DNA from: an uncultured Bacillus sp.
GTDB taxonomy: Bacteria > Bacillota > Bacilli > Bacillales > Cytobacillaceae
Direction: 5' to 3'
Assembly (NCBI GenBank): GCA_937894355.1
Contig: CALCRD010000324.1
Location: 1-14,062, forward strand
Length of the DNA stretch: 14,062 bases
The notes under the pieces are model-generated. The model was not told the DNA's origin, made no database searches, and was given only the letters and a program-made list of their open reading frames with translations. Every line of letters begins with the position of its first letter. Position 1 is the first letter of the stretch. A program made the position numbers and the translations under genes. This document shows, piece after piece, positions 7,528 to 13,313 of this stretch.

Positions 7528-8268
7528 TTATAAAAAATTAATTAATAATAACGTTGCGCTTACCAGTGGTGTAAAAATAATGCCATAACGCAAGAAAACT
7601 TGTGGCAATCGCTTGGTTAATTTTGCACCAATGTAAGTACCGACCATAGTACTAATTCCTACCTGTAAAAATAACATTAAATCAACATAGCCATTCTGTA
7701 TTGATCCTATGGAAGCAAAAAATGCCACTGGCAAAAGGATAAGCATGGTGGTTCCAGCGGCAATCCTCATCGGAAAATGCAGCCATTTTAACAATGATAA
7801 TTGAATGAATGGAGCCGCGCCAATTCCGAAAGTACCAGAAATCAATCCATTTCCAACGCCAATTCCCATGTAACTTAAAAAAATAGGTTTCTTTTTCACA
7901 TCGTCCTCATTAATCTGCATTCTTGTTTTTAACCAAATCAGAATTCCTGAAGATGCCAGAGCAAACACGGTACAAAACATTAAGACATTCGGATTTATCA
8001 GGGTCGTTAATCGCATCCCAAAATAAGCAGCGATTCCACCAAAAGCACCTACTAATAGGCCTTCCCTCATATAAATATTCCCTTCGCGAAAATGGCTTAG
8101 ACTTCCTGTCAAAACATTAATAAACATAACCGGAACAGCCGTACCAATTGCCGTATAAATAGGAATATTAAAAACAGTTACCAACAGGGCAATAATAAAA
8201 CCTGCGCCCCCTGCTCCAATAAATCCTAACAATAAACCTAGTAAAAGCATCGTTATACTTAAGAGCAT
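7528..8268 (-). CDS. TauE/SafE (TSUP) family membrane permease
   Basis: Predicted 246-residue integral membrane protein with about seven to eight hydrophobic segments. It shows the two-fold internal repeat typical of TSUP transporters. Half one carries GFIGAGGAGF (about 15-24) and TAIGTAVPVMF. Half two carries GTFGIGAAPF (about 145-154) and AAGTTMLILLP. A charged cytoplasmic linker (about 114-128, EDDVKKK) separates them. Family members export sulfite, sulfoacetate or other organosulfur/small anions; no substrate can be assigned. ATG 8268 follows a GGGGGG/AAGG purine run about 10 nt upstream. The next Met (position 7) lacks a site. It is a single gene with its own terminator, divergent from the small-gene cluster at 8619. 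Confidence 0.87.
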   Translation of the reverse strand: MLLSITMLLLGLLLGFIGAGGAGFIIALLVTVFNIPIYTAIGTAVPVMFINVLTGSLSHFREGNIYMREGLLVGAFGGIAAYFGMRLTTLINPNVLMFCTVFALASSGILIWLKTRMQINEDDVKKKPIFLSYMGIGVGNGLISGTFGIGAAPFIQLSLLKWLHFPMRIAAGTTMLILLPVAFFASIGSIQNGYVDLMLFLQVGISTMVGTYIGAKLTKRLPQVFLRYGIIFTPLVSATLLLINFL

Positions 8269-8509
8269 ATTCTGTAAGCCCCCCTTCTTTCTAATAAACA
8301 GCTTTTCTTAATCATTTAGCGGGCGGCGTTTTTTCACAAAAATTCTTCCCTTATTTCAAACCATACCAATATAATATAGCATGTTTTATTTGCTGAATAG
8401 TGCTTCTGACCGAACCAGCAAAAAAAAGCAGCATTTCCTTCTCCCTCTTTCTAATATTTTCAATCATTATTGCCGTTATTATGCTAAAATCATTTCCCAG
8501 AAAAGGTTG

Positions 8510-8523
8510 TTTGAAAATTCAAA
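8510..8523. promoter_or_regulatory. TTTGAA-N2-TTCAAA dyad, possible operator
   Basis: A perfect 6+6 inverted repeat with a 2-bp centre in the divergent region between the TSUP gene and the small-gene cluster. No regulator can be named. The gene-free stretch 8269-8606 otherwise shows only AT-rich DNA, the cre-like site next to this one and a weak promoter candidate. Confidence 0.25.
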
Positions 8524-8527
8524 ACCC

Positions 8528-8541
8528 TTTAAGCGCTTAGA
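8528..8541. promoter_or_regulatory. cre-like (CcpA) palindrome
   Basis: TTTAAGCGCTTAGA contains the 10-bp palindrome TAAGCGCTTA. It fits the catabolite-responsive core AARCGYTW. The outer G and C of the cre consensus TGWAARCGYTWNCA are both replaced. Four bases separate it from the TTTGAA dyad. Its position 80-90 bp before the leader ORF would allow control of the plus-strand cluster, but no function is shown. Confidence 0.3.
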
Positions 8542-8558
8542 TTGTTTTTCATAAAAAT

Positions 8559-8583
8559 GTTTAACAATTTTTTATGGGGGTCA
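8559..8583 (+). promoter_or_regulatory. Weak sigma-B-like promoter candidate
   Basis: GTTTAA (8559-8564) is an exact SigB -35. GGGTCA (8578-8583), 13 bp later, keeps only the GGGT of the GGGTAT/GGGAAT -10. It is placed 36 bp before the leader ORF. It could be chance in AT-rich DNA. Confidence 0.2.
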
Positions 8584-8618
8584 TTTAGCAAAATTGTGTG
8601 ATTTTTAAGGAGCAGGGA

Positions 8619-8672
8619 ATGCTATTAATGTTATTAGGCTCTAAGCAAATAATTGGAGGTGTTGGTCATTAA
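8619..8672 (+). CDS. Possible 17-residue leader peptide
   Basis: ATG 8619 has an excellent site, AAGGAG (8607-8612), at a 6-nt spacing. It opens an 18-codon frame (MLLMLLGSKQIIGGVGH, stop TAA 8670-8672). Its GGA-GGT codons double as the ribosome binding site of the next gene, and its stop overlaps that gene's apparent start (CATTAA). This arrangement suggests translational coupling or a regulatory upstream ORF. The peptide is hydrophobic at its N-terminus and otherwise featureless. It may equally be a chance ORF; the strong site is the main support. Confidence 0.4.
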   Translation: MLLMLLGSKQIIGGVGH

Positions 8673-8841
8673 AAGCAGCGAAAAAAGCGAAGAAAAGAAT
8701 CCAAACAAACTTCAGCATTTCGTTGATGAATGGGGATCAATTGATAATATTTCTTATAATGAAAATACTGGAAAACCCATTCCTCAACCAACCGAAAAGA
8801 AGAAAAAGAAAATTGAAAGTAAGCAACCTTTGTTGACCTAA
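8668..8841 (+). CDS. Small hydrophilic protein, apparent ATT start
   Basis: Unrecognised 57-residue, highly charged protein, rich in Lys, Glu, Ser and Pro, with a central LQHFVDEWGS segment and a KKKKK run near the C-terminus. It has no hydrophobic segment. No ATG exists at the 5' end. The frame begins with TTG at 8653 and another TTG at 8662, but GGAGG (8655-8659) overlaps or nearly touches both. The in-frame codon at the right distance (8 nt) is ATT 8668, so rare ATT initiation is proposed. The alternatives are TTG 8662, a lost ATG or a sequence error. The leader ORF upstream ends across this codon. The next gene starts 43 bp downstream on the same strand, so cotranscription is likely. Confidence 0.55.
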   Translation: MKSSEKSEEKNPNKLQHFVDEWGSIDNISYNENTGKPIPQPTEKKKKKIESKQPLLT

Positions 8842-8884
8842 TCTAAATGGTTTGGGGCGGCAAATCTTAAAGGAGAGAAATTGA

Positions 8885-9187
8885 ATGAAATACAACTCAC
8901 GAGAGCAGATAATAAATGAACTACAACAGCAATTTCAATTTTATCTCGAAAAATTTAATATTGATAACATCGGGGTTTTTGAAGAAGAAGGGCAAGCAGA
9001 CCTCTATTATTTAGGTTATACAGTAACGAAAAATGGAAAAACCTATCATATTCATACTCCCTACAAAAAAAGCAATAATGGTGATTTAGCCCCCATTGAT
9101 AGCGAATGGACATTAGAGACTGATGACCCAATCGGAAACGATCTCCAAGGATATGAAAACCTAGAAAGTGCCTTTCAGGAAATCTAA
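8885..9187 (+). CDS. Uncharacterised small protein, DUF5634-like
   Basis: A 100-residue acidic soluble protein. It begins with an amphipathic helix (REQIINELQQQFQFYLEKF), followed by a beta-rich part with GVFEEEGQ, YYLGYTVTKNGKTYHIHTPY and EWTLETDDP, and ends in a short helix (LESAFQEI). From memory it resembles a conserved Bacillaceae family listed as DUF5634; I am not certain of the number and no function is known to me. ATG 8885 has AAAGGAG 9 nt upstream. It probably shares a transcript with the small protein before it. An imperfect hairpin starts 4 bp after the stop. The minus-strand frame over the same DNA (8955-9203) has no credible start and is a shadow. Confidence 0.78.
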   Translation: MKYNSREQIINELQQQFQFYLEKFNIDNIGVFEEEGQADLYYLGYTVTKNGKTYHIHTPYKKSNNGDLAPIDSEWTLETDDPIGNDLQGYENLESAFQEI

Positions 9188-9190
9188 AGC

Positions 9191-9230
9191 GCAATCCTAT
9201 CAAGTAGCTAGCAAATAGATAGGAAGTTGC
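9191..9230. repeat. Imperfect inverted repeat after the 8885-9187 gene
   Basis: GCAATCCTATC (9191-9201) pairs with GATAGGA-AG-TTGC (9218-9230), 11 bp with a 2-nt bulge and a 16-nt loop. It lies between two convergent genes and could end transcription, but no T-tract follows on either strand, so it is not a canonical intrinsic terminator. Confidence 0.4.
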
Positions 9231-9241
9231 TGCAAGTACAA

Positions 9242-9252
9242 GGGGACGGTTC
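9242..9252. repeat. GGGGACGGTTC element, copy 1 (half-site)
   Basis: An exact copy of the arm of the palindrome at 12145-12186. It ends at 9252, with the stop codon of the dioxygenase gene beginning at the next base (9253-9255 on the minus strand). There is no matching GAACCGTCCCC arm nearby, so it is a half element. Confidence 0.6.
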
Positions 9253-10032
9253 TTACCCGAATTGCCAAATGCTGTGACTTAGGTTCCCATATCGATAGCT
9301 TCGATGAAGCAATTTTGCAGTTCTGGAGTTGTCAGCCGCTCCCATAGCGTAGAAAATTGGGATAAAATGTTCATTCCCATTTGGGGGAACCGCTAATTGG
9401 CCATTTGGCGCACTTGAAGCATAGTTAAAAAGGGAAGCTAAGTCCCATTGGTTCATGTGTTTTTCCAACCACTGGTCAAATTCAAGTGCCCATTGGTCCA
9501 CTGTTCCTTCATCCCTGAACTTAACAGCTCCTAGGTTATGGACAGTTCCACCACTTGCGATAATCAGTATGTCCTTATCTCTTAATTCCGACAAGGATTT
9601 TCCAATGTTGTACTGTTCCTGAGGAGCTAATTTTGGGGAGACAGACATAGAAATCACTGGAATTTCGGCATTCGGATAAAGCATCTTTAAAACAACCCAT
9701 GCACCATGGTCTAGCCCTCGCTCTGTATCAAAAGCATAAGAAATCCCTTGCTTTTTTAAAAAATCTTCTATATCTCTAGCAATTTTATGGTCACCCTTGG
9801 CCGGATATTCAATTCTAAACAATTCTTCCGGAAATCCATAGAAATCATGAATGGTTTGATATTGTTTGAGATTACTTACTTTTTGGACATTTGACTCCCA
9901 ATGCGCCGAAAATAAAACAATGGCTTTTGGTTTAGGTATGGTATTACCTAATAGCTTTACAAACTCAGTGTATTCATTATTCTCAATTGCTAGCATGGGC
10001 GACCCGTGTGCAATGAAATAGGATGGCATCAT
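9253..10032 (-). CDS. DODA-type extradiol ring-opening dioxygenase (LigB/YgiD family)
   Basis: Predicted 259-residue metal-dependent enzyme of the class III extradiol (LigB) fold, like DOPA 4,5-dioxygenase and E. coli YgiD, which open catechol rings. Candidate metal/active-site residues are His9 (AHGSPM), His44 (FSAHWES), His165 (GTVHNL) and His222 (EHFIP), with His109 in GLDHGAW near the site. Length is normal and all motifs are intact. The frame extends to 10116, but ATG 10032 is chosen because AAGGAG lies 8 nt upstream and MMPSYFIAHGSPM is the family's usual beginning. It is transcribed alone, divergent from a 47-residue gene. Two dyads occupy the shared upstream region, so control by a ligand-responsive repressor is plausible. 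A GGGGACGGTTC element abuts its stop codon. The natural substrate is not deducible. Confidence 0.87.
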   Translation of the reverse strand: MMPSYFIAHGSPMLAIENNEYTEFVKLLGNTIPKPKAIVLFSAHWESNVQKVSNLKQYQTIHDFYGFPEELFRIEYPAKGDHKIARDIEDFLKKQGISYAFDTERGLDHGAWVVLKMLYPNAEIPVISMSVSPKLAPQEQYNIGKSLSELRDKDILIIASGGTVHNLGAVKFRDEGTVDQWALEFDQWLEKHMNQWDLASLFNYASSAPNGQLAVPPNGNEHFIPIFYAMGAADNSRTAKLLHRSYRYGNLSHSIWQFG

Positions 10033-10082
10033 GTTAATCACTCCTTTTTTTAGTTTCTTACGAAAAAACGTGCAGTGTCTAT

Positions 10083-10117
10083 TTTTTGTACAAAAATAAC
10101 TTGCAGACCGCTCCAAG
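10083..10117. promoter_or_regulatory. Two dyads in the dioxygenase upstream region
   Basis: TTTTTGTACAAAAA (10083-10096) is a perfect 14-bp palindrome. CTTGCAGACCGCTCCAAG (10100-10117) is an interrupted dyad in which CTTG-x-AG matches CT-x-CAAG on the other side. Both lie 50-85 bp before the dioxygenase start and 85-120 bp before the divergent small gene. They do not match the YodB, CatR or MhqR operators I remember from B. subtilis catechol/quinone control. The regulator is unknown. Confidence 0.35.
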
Positions 10118-10202
10118 TTTTTTTACAAAAGCATAACAATATGTAAACACAGAGTTAACAGTTGAAAGCTAAAATGAATTCAAGAAAGGTGGTAATTATT
10201 TT

Positions 10203-10346
10203 ATGAACAAGAATGATAAAGTACTTCATTCTGGAAGGATTTACAAGGTCATCTTCGATTATGAAAATGGTCAGTATGAAATTATGCGCGATAATCTACT
10301 CAGAGAAGTATTGTTGGTAAGCGAAGATGAAATTATTTGGCTTTGA
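10203..10346 (+). CDS. Small uncharacterised protein, 47 residues
   Basis: A short gene with ATG at 10203 and stop TGA 10344-10346, preceded by AAAGGTGG (10185-10192) at 10 nt. The product starts MNKNDKVLHSGRIYKV. Alternating hydrophobic residues suggest two or three beta strands (GRIYKVIFDY, QYEIMRD, REVLLVSEDEIIWL), so it is probably a small beta-barrel or hairpin protein without a membrane segment. It is divergent from the dioxygenase gene and may share its control region; a weak promoter (TTGCAG 10101, 17 bp, TACAAA 10124) points this way. No clear terminator follows. The name and function are unknown. Good codon structure and the ribosome site argue for a real gene. Confidence 0.6.
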   Translation: MNKNDKVLHSGRIYKVIFDYENGQYEIMRDNLLREVLLVSEDEIIWL

Positions 10347-10411
10347 AAAATCAGACAACCCAATAAAACCATAACGATATTCTTCATTTAATTTTAGAAT
10401 TAGATTATTAT

Positions 10412-11080
10412 CTATTTAATATTGGTTCGTCTATTGATATTTAGTTTCTTGGTCTTTTCATTTACATATGCATACAAGATATCTTTTTGGTGTAAATCTT
10501 GATTTTTCAAGTGATTTACAAGCCATTCTTTAGATTTTCCAAGTAGTTTAAGATTCCTAAATTGGATCTTCCCGTCAATTATTACAGAAATAGGCAAACC
10601 CTCATCCTCGATTGAAATTTCTAAATGTTGTATCGTTACTGGTGTGTTTTCTGTTTTAGGGATTACACTTACCTCTCCAATAGGTTCAAGTAAGGCATAT
10701 TCAACATCAGATATCTTTGGATATCCTTTACTTCTTAAAATTGAAAGAAGCTGAGCAATCGATAGTCTTGATTTTTCAATATTATCTTCAACGATTTCAC
10801 CATTTTTAATCAGAATCGTTGGTTCTCCTAAAAAAAGGCGGTTGCCCCATTGCCATAAAGTTAACTTTGAAAACAATATATGTAAGAAAACAAGGATAGC
10901 TAAAGCGGAAACAGTCGGTAAATACTCGGTGCTAATTAACGGTTCTGAGGCAATTGTTCCGACAATAATGATGGCAACTAAATCATATGGAGTCATCTGA
11001 ATAATAGTCGATTTGCCCATTAATCTCATAATCGCAATGGTAATGAGATACAAGGTAAATATTTTGATAAGCAAGATCAT
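10412..11080 (-). CDS. YetF/DUF421 family membrane protein
   Basis: Predicted 222-residue inner-membrane protein. Three transmembrane helices (about 3-20, 32-48 and 56-74) are followed by a cytoplasmic alpha/beta domain with the family signature. This runs from GEPTILIKNGEIV (about 85-97) through SIAQLLSILRSKG to ISDVEYALLEPIGEVSVIPK (about 122-141), and a second small domain follows (about 145-205). Length is typical. In Bacillus, DUF421 domains occur in YetF/YdfS and, fused to DUF1657, in the 2Duf protein linked to spore membrane properties and heat resistance; no DUF1657 is fused here. ATG 11080 has GAGGTG 5 nt upstream. It is 105 bp downstream of the DnaQ-BRCT gene on the same strand, with a repeat element between them, so it may have its own promoter. 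Confidence 0.87.
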   Translation of the reverse strand: MILLIKIFTLYLITIAIMRLMGKSTIIQMTPYDLVAIIIVGTIASEPLISTEYLPTVSALAILVFLHILFSKLTLWQWGNRLFLGEPTILIKNGEIVEDNIEKSRLSIAQLLSILRSKGYPKISDVEYALLEPIGEVSVIPKTENTPVTIQHLEISIEDEGLPISVIIDGKIQFRNLKLLGKSKEWLVNHLKNQDLHQKDILYAYVNEKTKKLNINRRTNIK

Positions 11081-11157
11081 ACGTTCACCTCAATTCTCGT
11101 TAAACATATAATCCCCCATACTATTTTAACTATGAGCCCTTTTATTAATTAGTCGGT

Positions 11158-11185
11158 CACAGGGACGGTTCATTTTGCTTCTGTG
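11158..11185. repeat. GGGGACGGTTC-type element, copy 2
   Basis: CACAGGGACGGTTC at 11158-11171 continues through TTTTGCTTCTGTG to 11185, so short arms CACAG/CTGTG enclose the core GGGACGGTTC. The GCTTCT segment is shared with copy 3 at 12160. It ends exactly where the stop codon (11186-11188, minus strand) of the DnaQ-BRCT gene begins. Confidence 0.6.
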
Positions 11186-12106
11186 CTAAGATTTATTTGC
11201 CATTTTCATAAAGAGCTCTTCACTCAGTATTTCGAGATTTTTTCCTTCAAGTATAAGTTTTTCTGCTTTTAACAGTTTTGAGGATTTATTGCCTTTGGCC
11301 ATTACTTCCTCAAGTTGTCCGACAACCAGATAATCAGTTTCATTAGTTATCCCACTTTGAAATCTGCCACCTTGAGAGATTACCAGTTGAGCTGCTTCCC
11401 TCCGTGTAAAATGATTTAATTTCTTTGTGAAAACTACATTCTTACCGAAAAAAACATTTTCTGTAGCTGCATTTTTAGAAGGCATAATGCTGGGTATGTT
11501 CACCCAATTATATTTACTGCTTTTTACTAACGAGGGACTAAAGTTATCGTTTGAAATTTCACCTGGAATGATGCGCGCCATTAGAAAAAGAGAATCGAAA
11601 TCATAAAGATCAAATTCTTCAACAAGCTGCACCCATAATTTTGCACACGCCTCCGCTTTACCTAAGGCATTTTGATGATGAGGTAATTCGATTCTATAAT
11701 GTTTGCAGAGTGAAAGTAATGAATAACTTGAAGGATTCAACGTAACCTTTTTGGCCAATTGATAGCTACAAAGTAATTGGTTGCTGCATGGCTTTATTTT
11801 GTTTTTCAGCAAATTTTCTTTTAAAGCATACCCATTAACTAACAGGTTGTGTGACACCATTAATTTGTCGGCGATTCTATCTCTAACAGAGTTATAAAAT
11901 ACTGCAAAAGTAGGTGCATTTTTTACAGCTTCTTCAGTAATTTGATGAACAGAACTATTAAAACGATCAAATTCTTCCTCAGGATTTATTAATTGAAATA
12001 TAGAATCTATGATTTTTCCATTTTCAACAAAGACCAGTCCAACACAACAGATACTGTGTCGACTACTATTAGCCGTATCAAAATCAAATGCAACGAAGTT
12101 TTTCAT
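11186..12106 (-). CDS. Catalytically degenerate DnaQ-fold exonuclease with C-terminal BRCT
   Basis: A 306-residue two-domain protein. Residues 1-170 have the RNase H/DnaQ fold of DEDDh 3'-5' exonucleases (FVAFDFDTAN, then CVGLVFVENGKIID, VHQITEEAV, LPHHQNALGKAEACAKL). Residues about 217-303 are a LigA-type BRCT (GKNVVFTKKL, TRREAAQLVISQGG, TNETDYLVVG, EILSEELF). The exonuclease site looks broken. ExoI DxE is DxD (Asp8, Asp10). The ExoII Asp of HNxxFD is Asn91 (HNLLVN). The ExoIII Asp is Lys150 (NALGKAEA), and the catalytic-His position is Gln145, with His143/144 one residue off. I infer a DNA- or protein-binding role rather than nuclease activity. ATG 12106 follows AAGGGG at 8 nt. Copies of a repeat element lie at both ends of the gene. 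Confidence 0.82.
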   Translation of the reverse strand: MKNFVAFDFDTANSSRHSICCVGLVFVENGKIIDSIFQLINPEEEFDRFNSSVHQITEEAVKNAPTFAVFYNSVRDRIADKLMVSHNLLVNGYALKENLLKNKIKPCSNQLLCSYQLAKKVTLNPSSYSLLSLCKHYRIELPHHQNALGKAEACAKLWVQLVEEFDLYDFDSLFLMARIIPGEISNDNFSPSLVKSSKYNWVNIPSIMPSKNAATENVFFGKNVVFTKKLNHFTRREAAQLVISQGGRFQSGITNETDYLVVGQLEEVMAKGNKSSKLLKAEKLILEGKNLEILSEELFMKMANKS

Positions 12107-12144
12107 AAAATGAACCCCTTAATATAAATCACAGGCAGAATCAT

Positions 12145-12186
12145 GGGGACGGTTCTCATGCTTCTTTTGGAAGCTGAACCGTCCCC
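12145..12186. repeat. GGGGACGGTTC palindrome, copy 3 (complete)
   Basis: A full 42-bp inverted repeat: GGGGACGGTTC (12145-12155), inner arm GCTTC (12160-12164), loop TTTTG, inner arm GAAGC (12170-12174), GAACCGTCCCC (12176-12186). The 11-bp outer arms are perfect. This is REP-like architecture. It starts 6 bp beyond the stop of the DUF6508 gene (12193). No T-tract follows on either side. Confidence 0.75.
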
Positions 12187-12192
12187 GCGTTT

Positions 12193-12573
12193 TCAAACGA
12201 GCTCTCGTAATCGATAAAGAATATTCAGAAATGTCTTATCCTCAATAGCTCTAGCCCATAATCCATCACAAAATCGTTCTTGGCGGACAAAATAAGTAAG
12301 TATCGCAGTTAATACTTCCATATTAGCCTTATGTAGAACTGGTTTCAATTGATTTCCAAGCGAATTATTGTCAATAACTTTAAGATAATTTACATTCATC
12401 AAACCTGAATCACTAACCAGTTCTATAAATCTTATAAATTCTTCATCATAATCAGGATAAGCCATGCTTAAAAACCCATCTTTCTGCAGGCCAGATTGAC
12501 TCCAAGTGTAAAAAATATGACTCTCGTTTTCAAAATAAGAGATGAAACTTAATATATCCCCATATTTACCCAA
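12193..12573 (-). CDS. DUF6508 family protein
   Basis: A 126-residue (with the start chosen here) soluble protein. The C-terminal motif TYFVRQERFCDGLWARAIED followed by ILYRLREL is the signature I associate with DUF6508 proteins, whose function is unknown to me. Earlier parts include YGDILSFISYFE and the acidic YPDYDEEFIRFIEL. The open frame begins with ATG at 12648 (151 residues) but has only a poor site there. TTG 12573 has GGGGAG 8 nt upstream and begins right at the YGDILSFISYFE helix where the domain should start, so it is preferred; the longer form remains possible. It lies downstream of the PH-like gene on the same strand, 124 bp away. A complete GGGGACGGTTC palindrome follows the stop. 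Confidence 0.75.
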   Translation of the reverse strand: MGKYGDILSFISYFENESHIFYTWSQSGLQKDGFLSMAYPDYDEEFIRFIELVSDSGLMNVNYLKVIDNNSLGNQLKPVLHKANMEVLTAILTYFVRQERFCDGLWARAIEDKTFLNILYRLRELV

Positions 12574-12697
12574 TTTCACTTCTCCCCGCAAAAAAACTGT
12601 TATCCCTACCCAATGGCTCAATGAGGCGCCATTTTTTCTAATAATCATAAAGAACCTAACAACAACTTTTCAAACGTTTATTGATACATTACGCCCG

Positions 12698-13021
12698 TTA
12701 ACCTCTAATAAAACCACTGAGATACTGATAAATTTCTGCTAATTCTTGCTCTTTTCCGACGATACAATTAGGATACTGTTTGATTTCGGCAATATTAGTG
12801 AGTTTAAAATCATTTGGAGCGGGAAGTCCAGAAGCACAAATCACTAAATAATCAGCAAAAAAGATCAAACCCGTTAGTGCTGATGTTTTGATCGACATCT
12901 GTCCCATGGTTCTTCCCGCAAAAATTCCCTTCAACGCACTTTTACCACCGGTTCTTTCGATGACAATTTTGCTCTCATCAACCATTACTTTTGTTCCTGA
13001 ACCTAATTCAAATGTTTTCAT
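12698..13021 (-). CDS. Small PH-like (DUF4429-type) protein
   Basis: A 107-residue protein predicted to form a bacterial PH-like beta sandwich ending in a helix. It opens with FELGSGTKVMVDESKIVIER and continues with GIFAGRTMGQMSIKTSALTGLIFF, NCIVGKEQELAEIYQYLSG at the end. The order of strands, a basic turn and a terminal helix matches what I remember of short bPH/DUF4429 proteins that Bacillaceae often annotate as 'PH domain-containing'. The central YIRF-type strand is replaced by DYLVICASG. No function is established. ATG 13021 has AGGAGG 7 nt upstream, a strong site. It may be cotranscribed with the DUF6508 gene downstream; I see no terminator between them. Confidence 0.72.
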   Translation of the reverse strand: MKTFELGSGTKVMVDESKIVIERTGGKSALKGIFAGRTMGQMSIKTSALTGLIFFADYLVICASGLPAPNDFKLTNIAEIKQYPNCIVGKEQELAEIYQYLSGFIRG

Positions 13022-13160
13022 GCCTTCCCCTCCTATTTTCCATTTGCAATATTGAGAATTAAGACGACATTTTTCCTTATCACTATAAAATTCGACTAAT
13101 TTCTATTTTTTCCTTTGATTTATCAAACATACTATTTAGATGAGAATTTTTAAAAACTCC

Positions 13161-13220
13161 ATTACCAAATGGTAATACTAATCAATTTTCCCTTGGCTAC
13201 CTAAGCTCCAAATATATTTG
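13161..13220. promoter_or_regulatory. Palindromes upstream of the winged-helix gene
   Basis: ATTACC-AAAT-GGTAAT (13161-13176) is an inverted repeat with 6-bp arms, and CAAATATATTTG (13209-13220) is a perfect 12-bp palindrome. They occupy the 290-bp divergent gap between the PH-like gene (start 13021) and the winged-helix gene (start 13314). Candidate operators, possibly autoregulatory, with no direct support. The rest of this gap shows nothing distinctive except the CCCAAGGCA motif at 13225. Confidence 0.3.
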
Positions 13221-13224
13221 TTTT

Positions 13225-13240
13225 CCCAAGGCATAATTCC
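13225..13240 (+). repeat. CCCAAGGCA-type motif, copy A
   Basis: CCCAAGGCATAATTCC at 13225-13240 matches CCCAAGGCAATATTCC at 13864-13879 at 14 of 16 positions in the same orientation. It lies 73 bp before the start of the plus-strand gene at 13314. Confidence 0.35.
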
Positions 13241-13313
13241 CTGTGATTTTTTGTAATAAAACCCAAACCTTTCGCATAAAAAGTAAAAAGCAAGATTACT
13301 AGGAGGGATTAAA

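Noticed and set aside
8315..8340. GCGGGCGGCG followed by TTTTTT as a terminator or T-box tail
   Set aside because: No complementary upstream arm forms a stem, and no T-box GGTACCGCG-type sequence is present.
8955..9203. Minus-strand 82-residue frame
   Set aside because: Lies antisense to the well-supported 100-residue gene, with no ribosome site and unusual Arg/Phe/Leu composition.
12612..12640. AATGGC/GCCATT hairpin followed by TTTTTT on the plus strand
   Set aside because: Only a 6-bp stem with a 10-nt loop and no plus-strand gene upstream to terminate; it lies in the 5' region of the DUF6508 gene.
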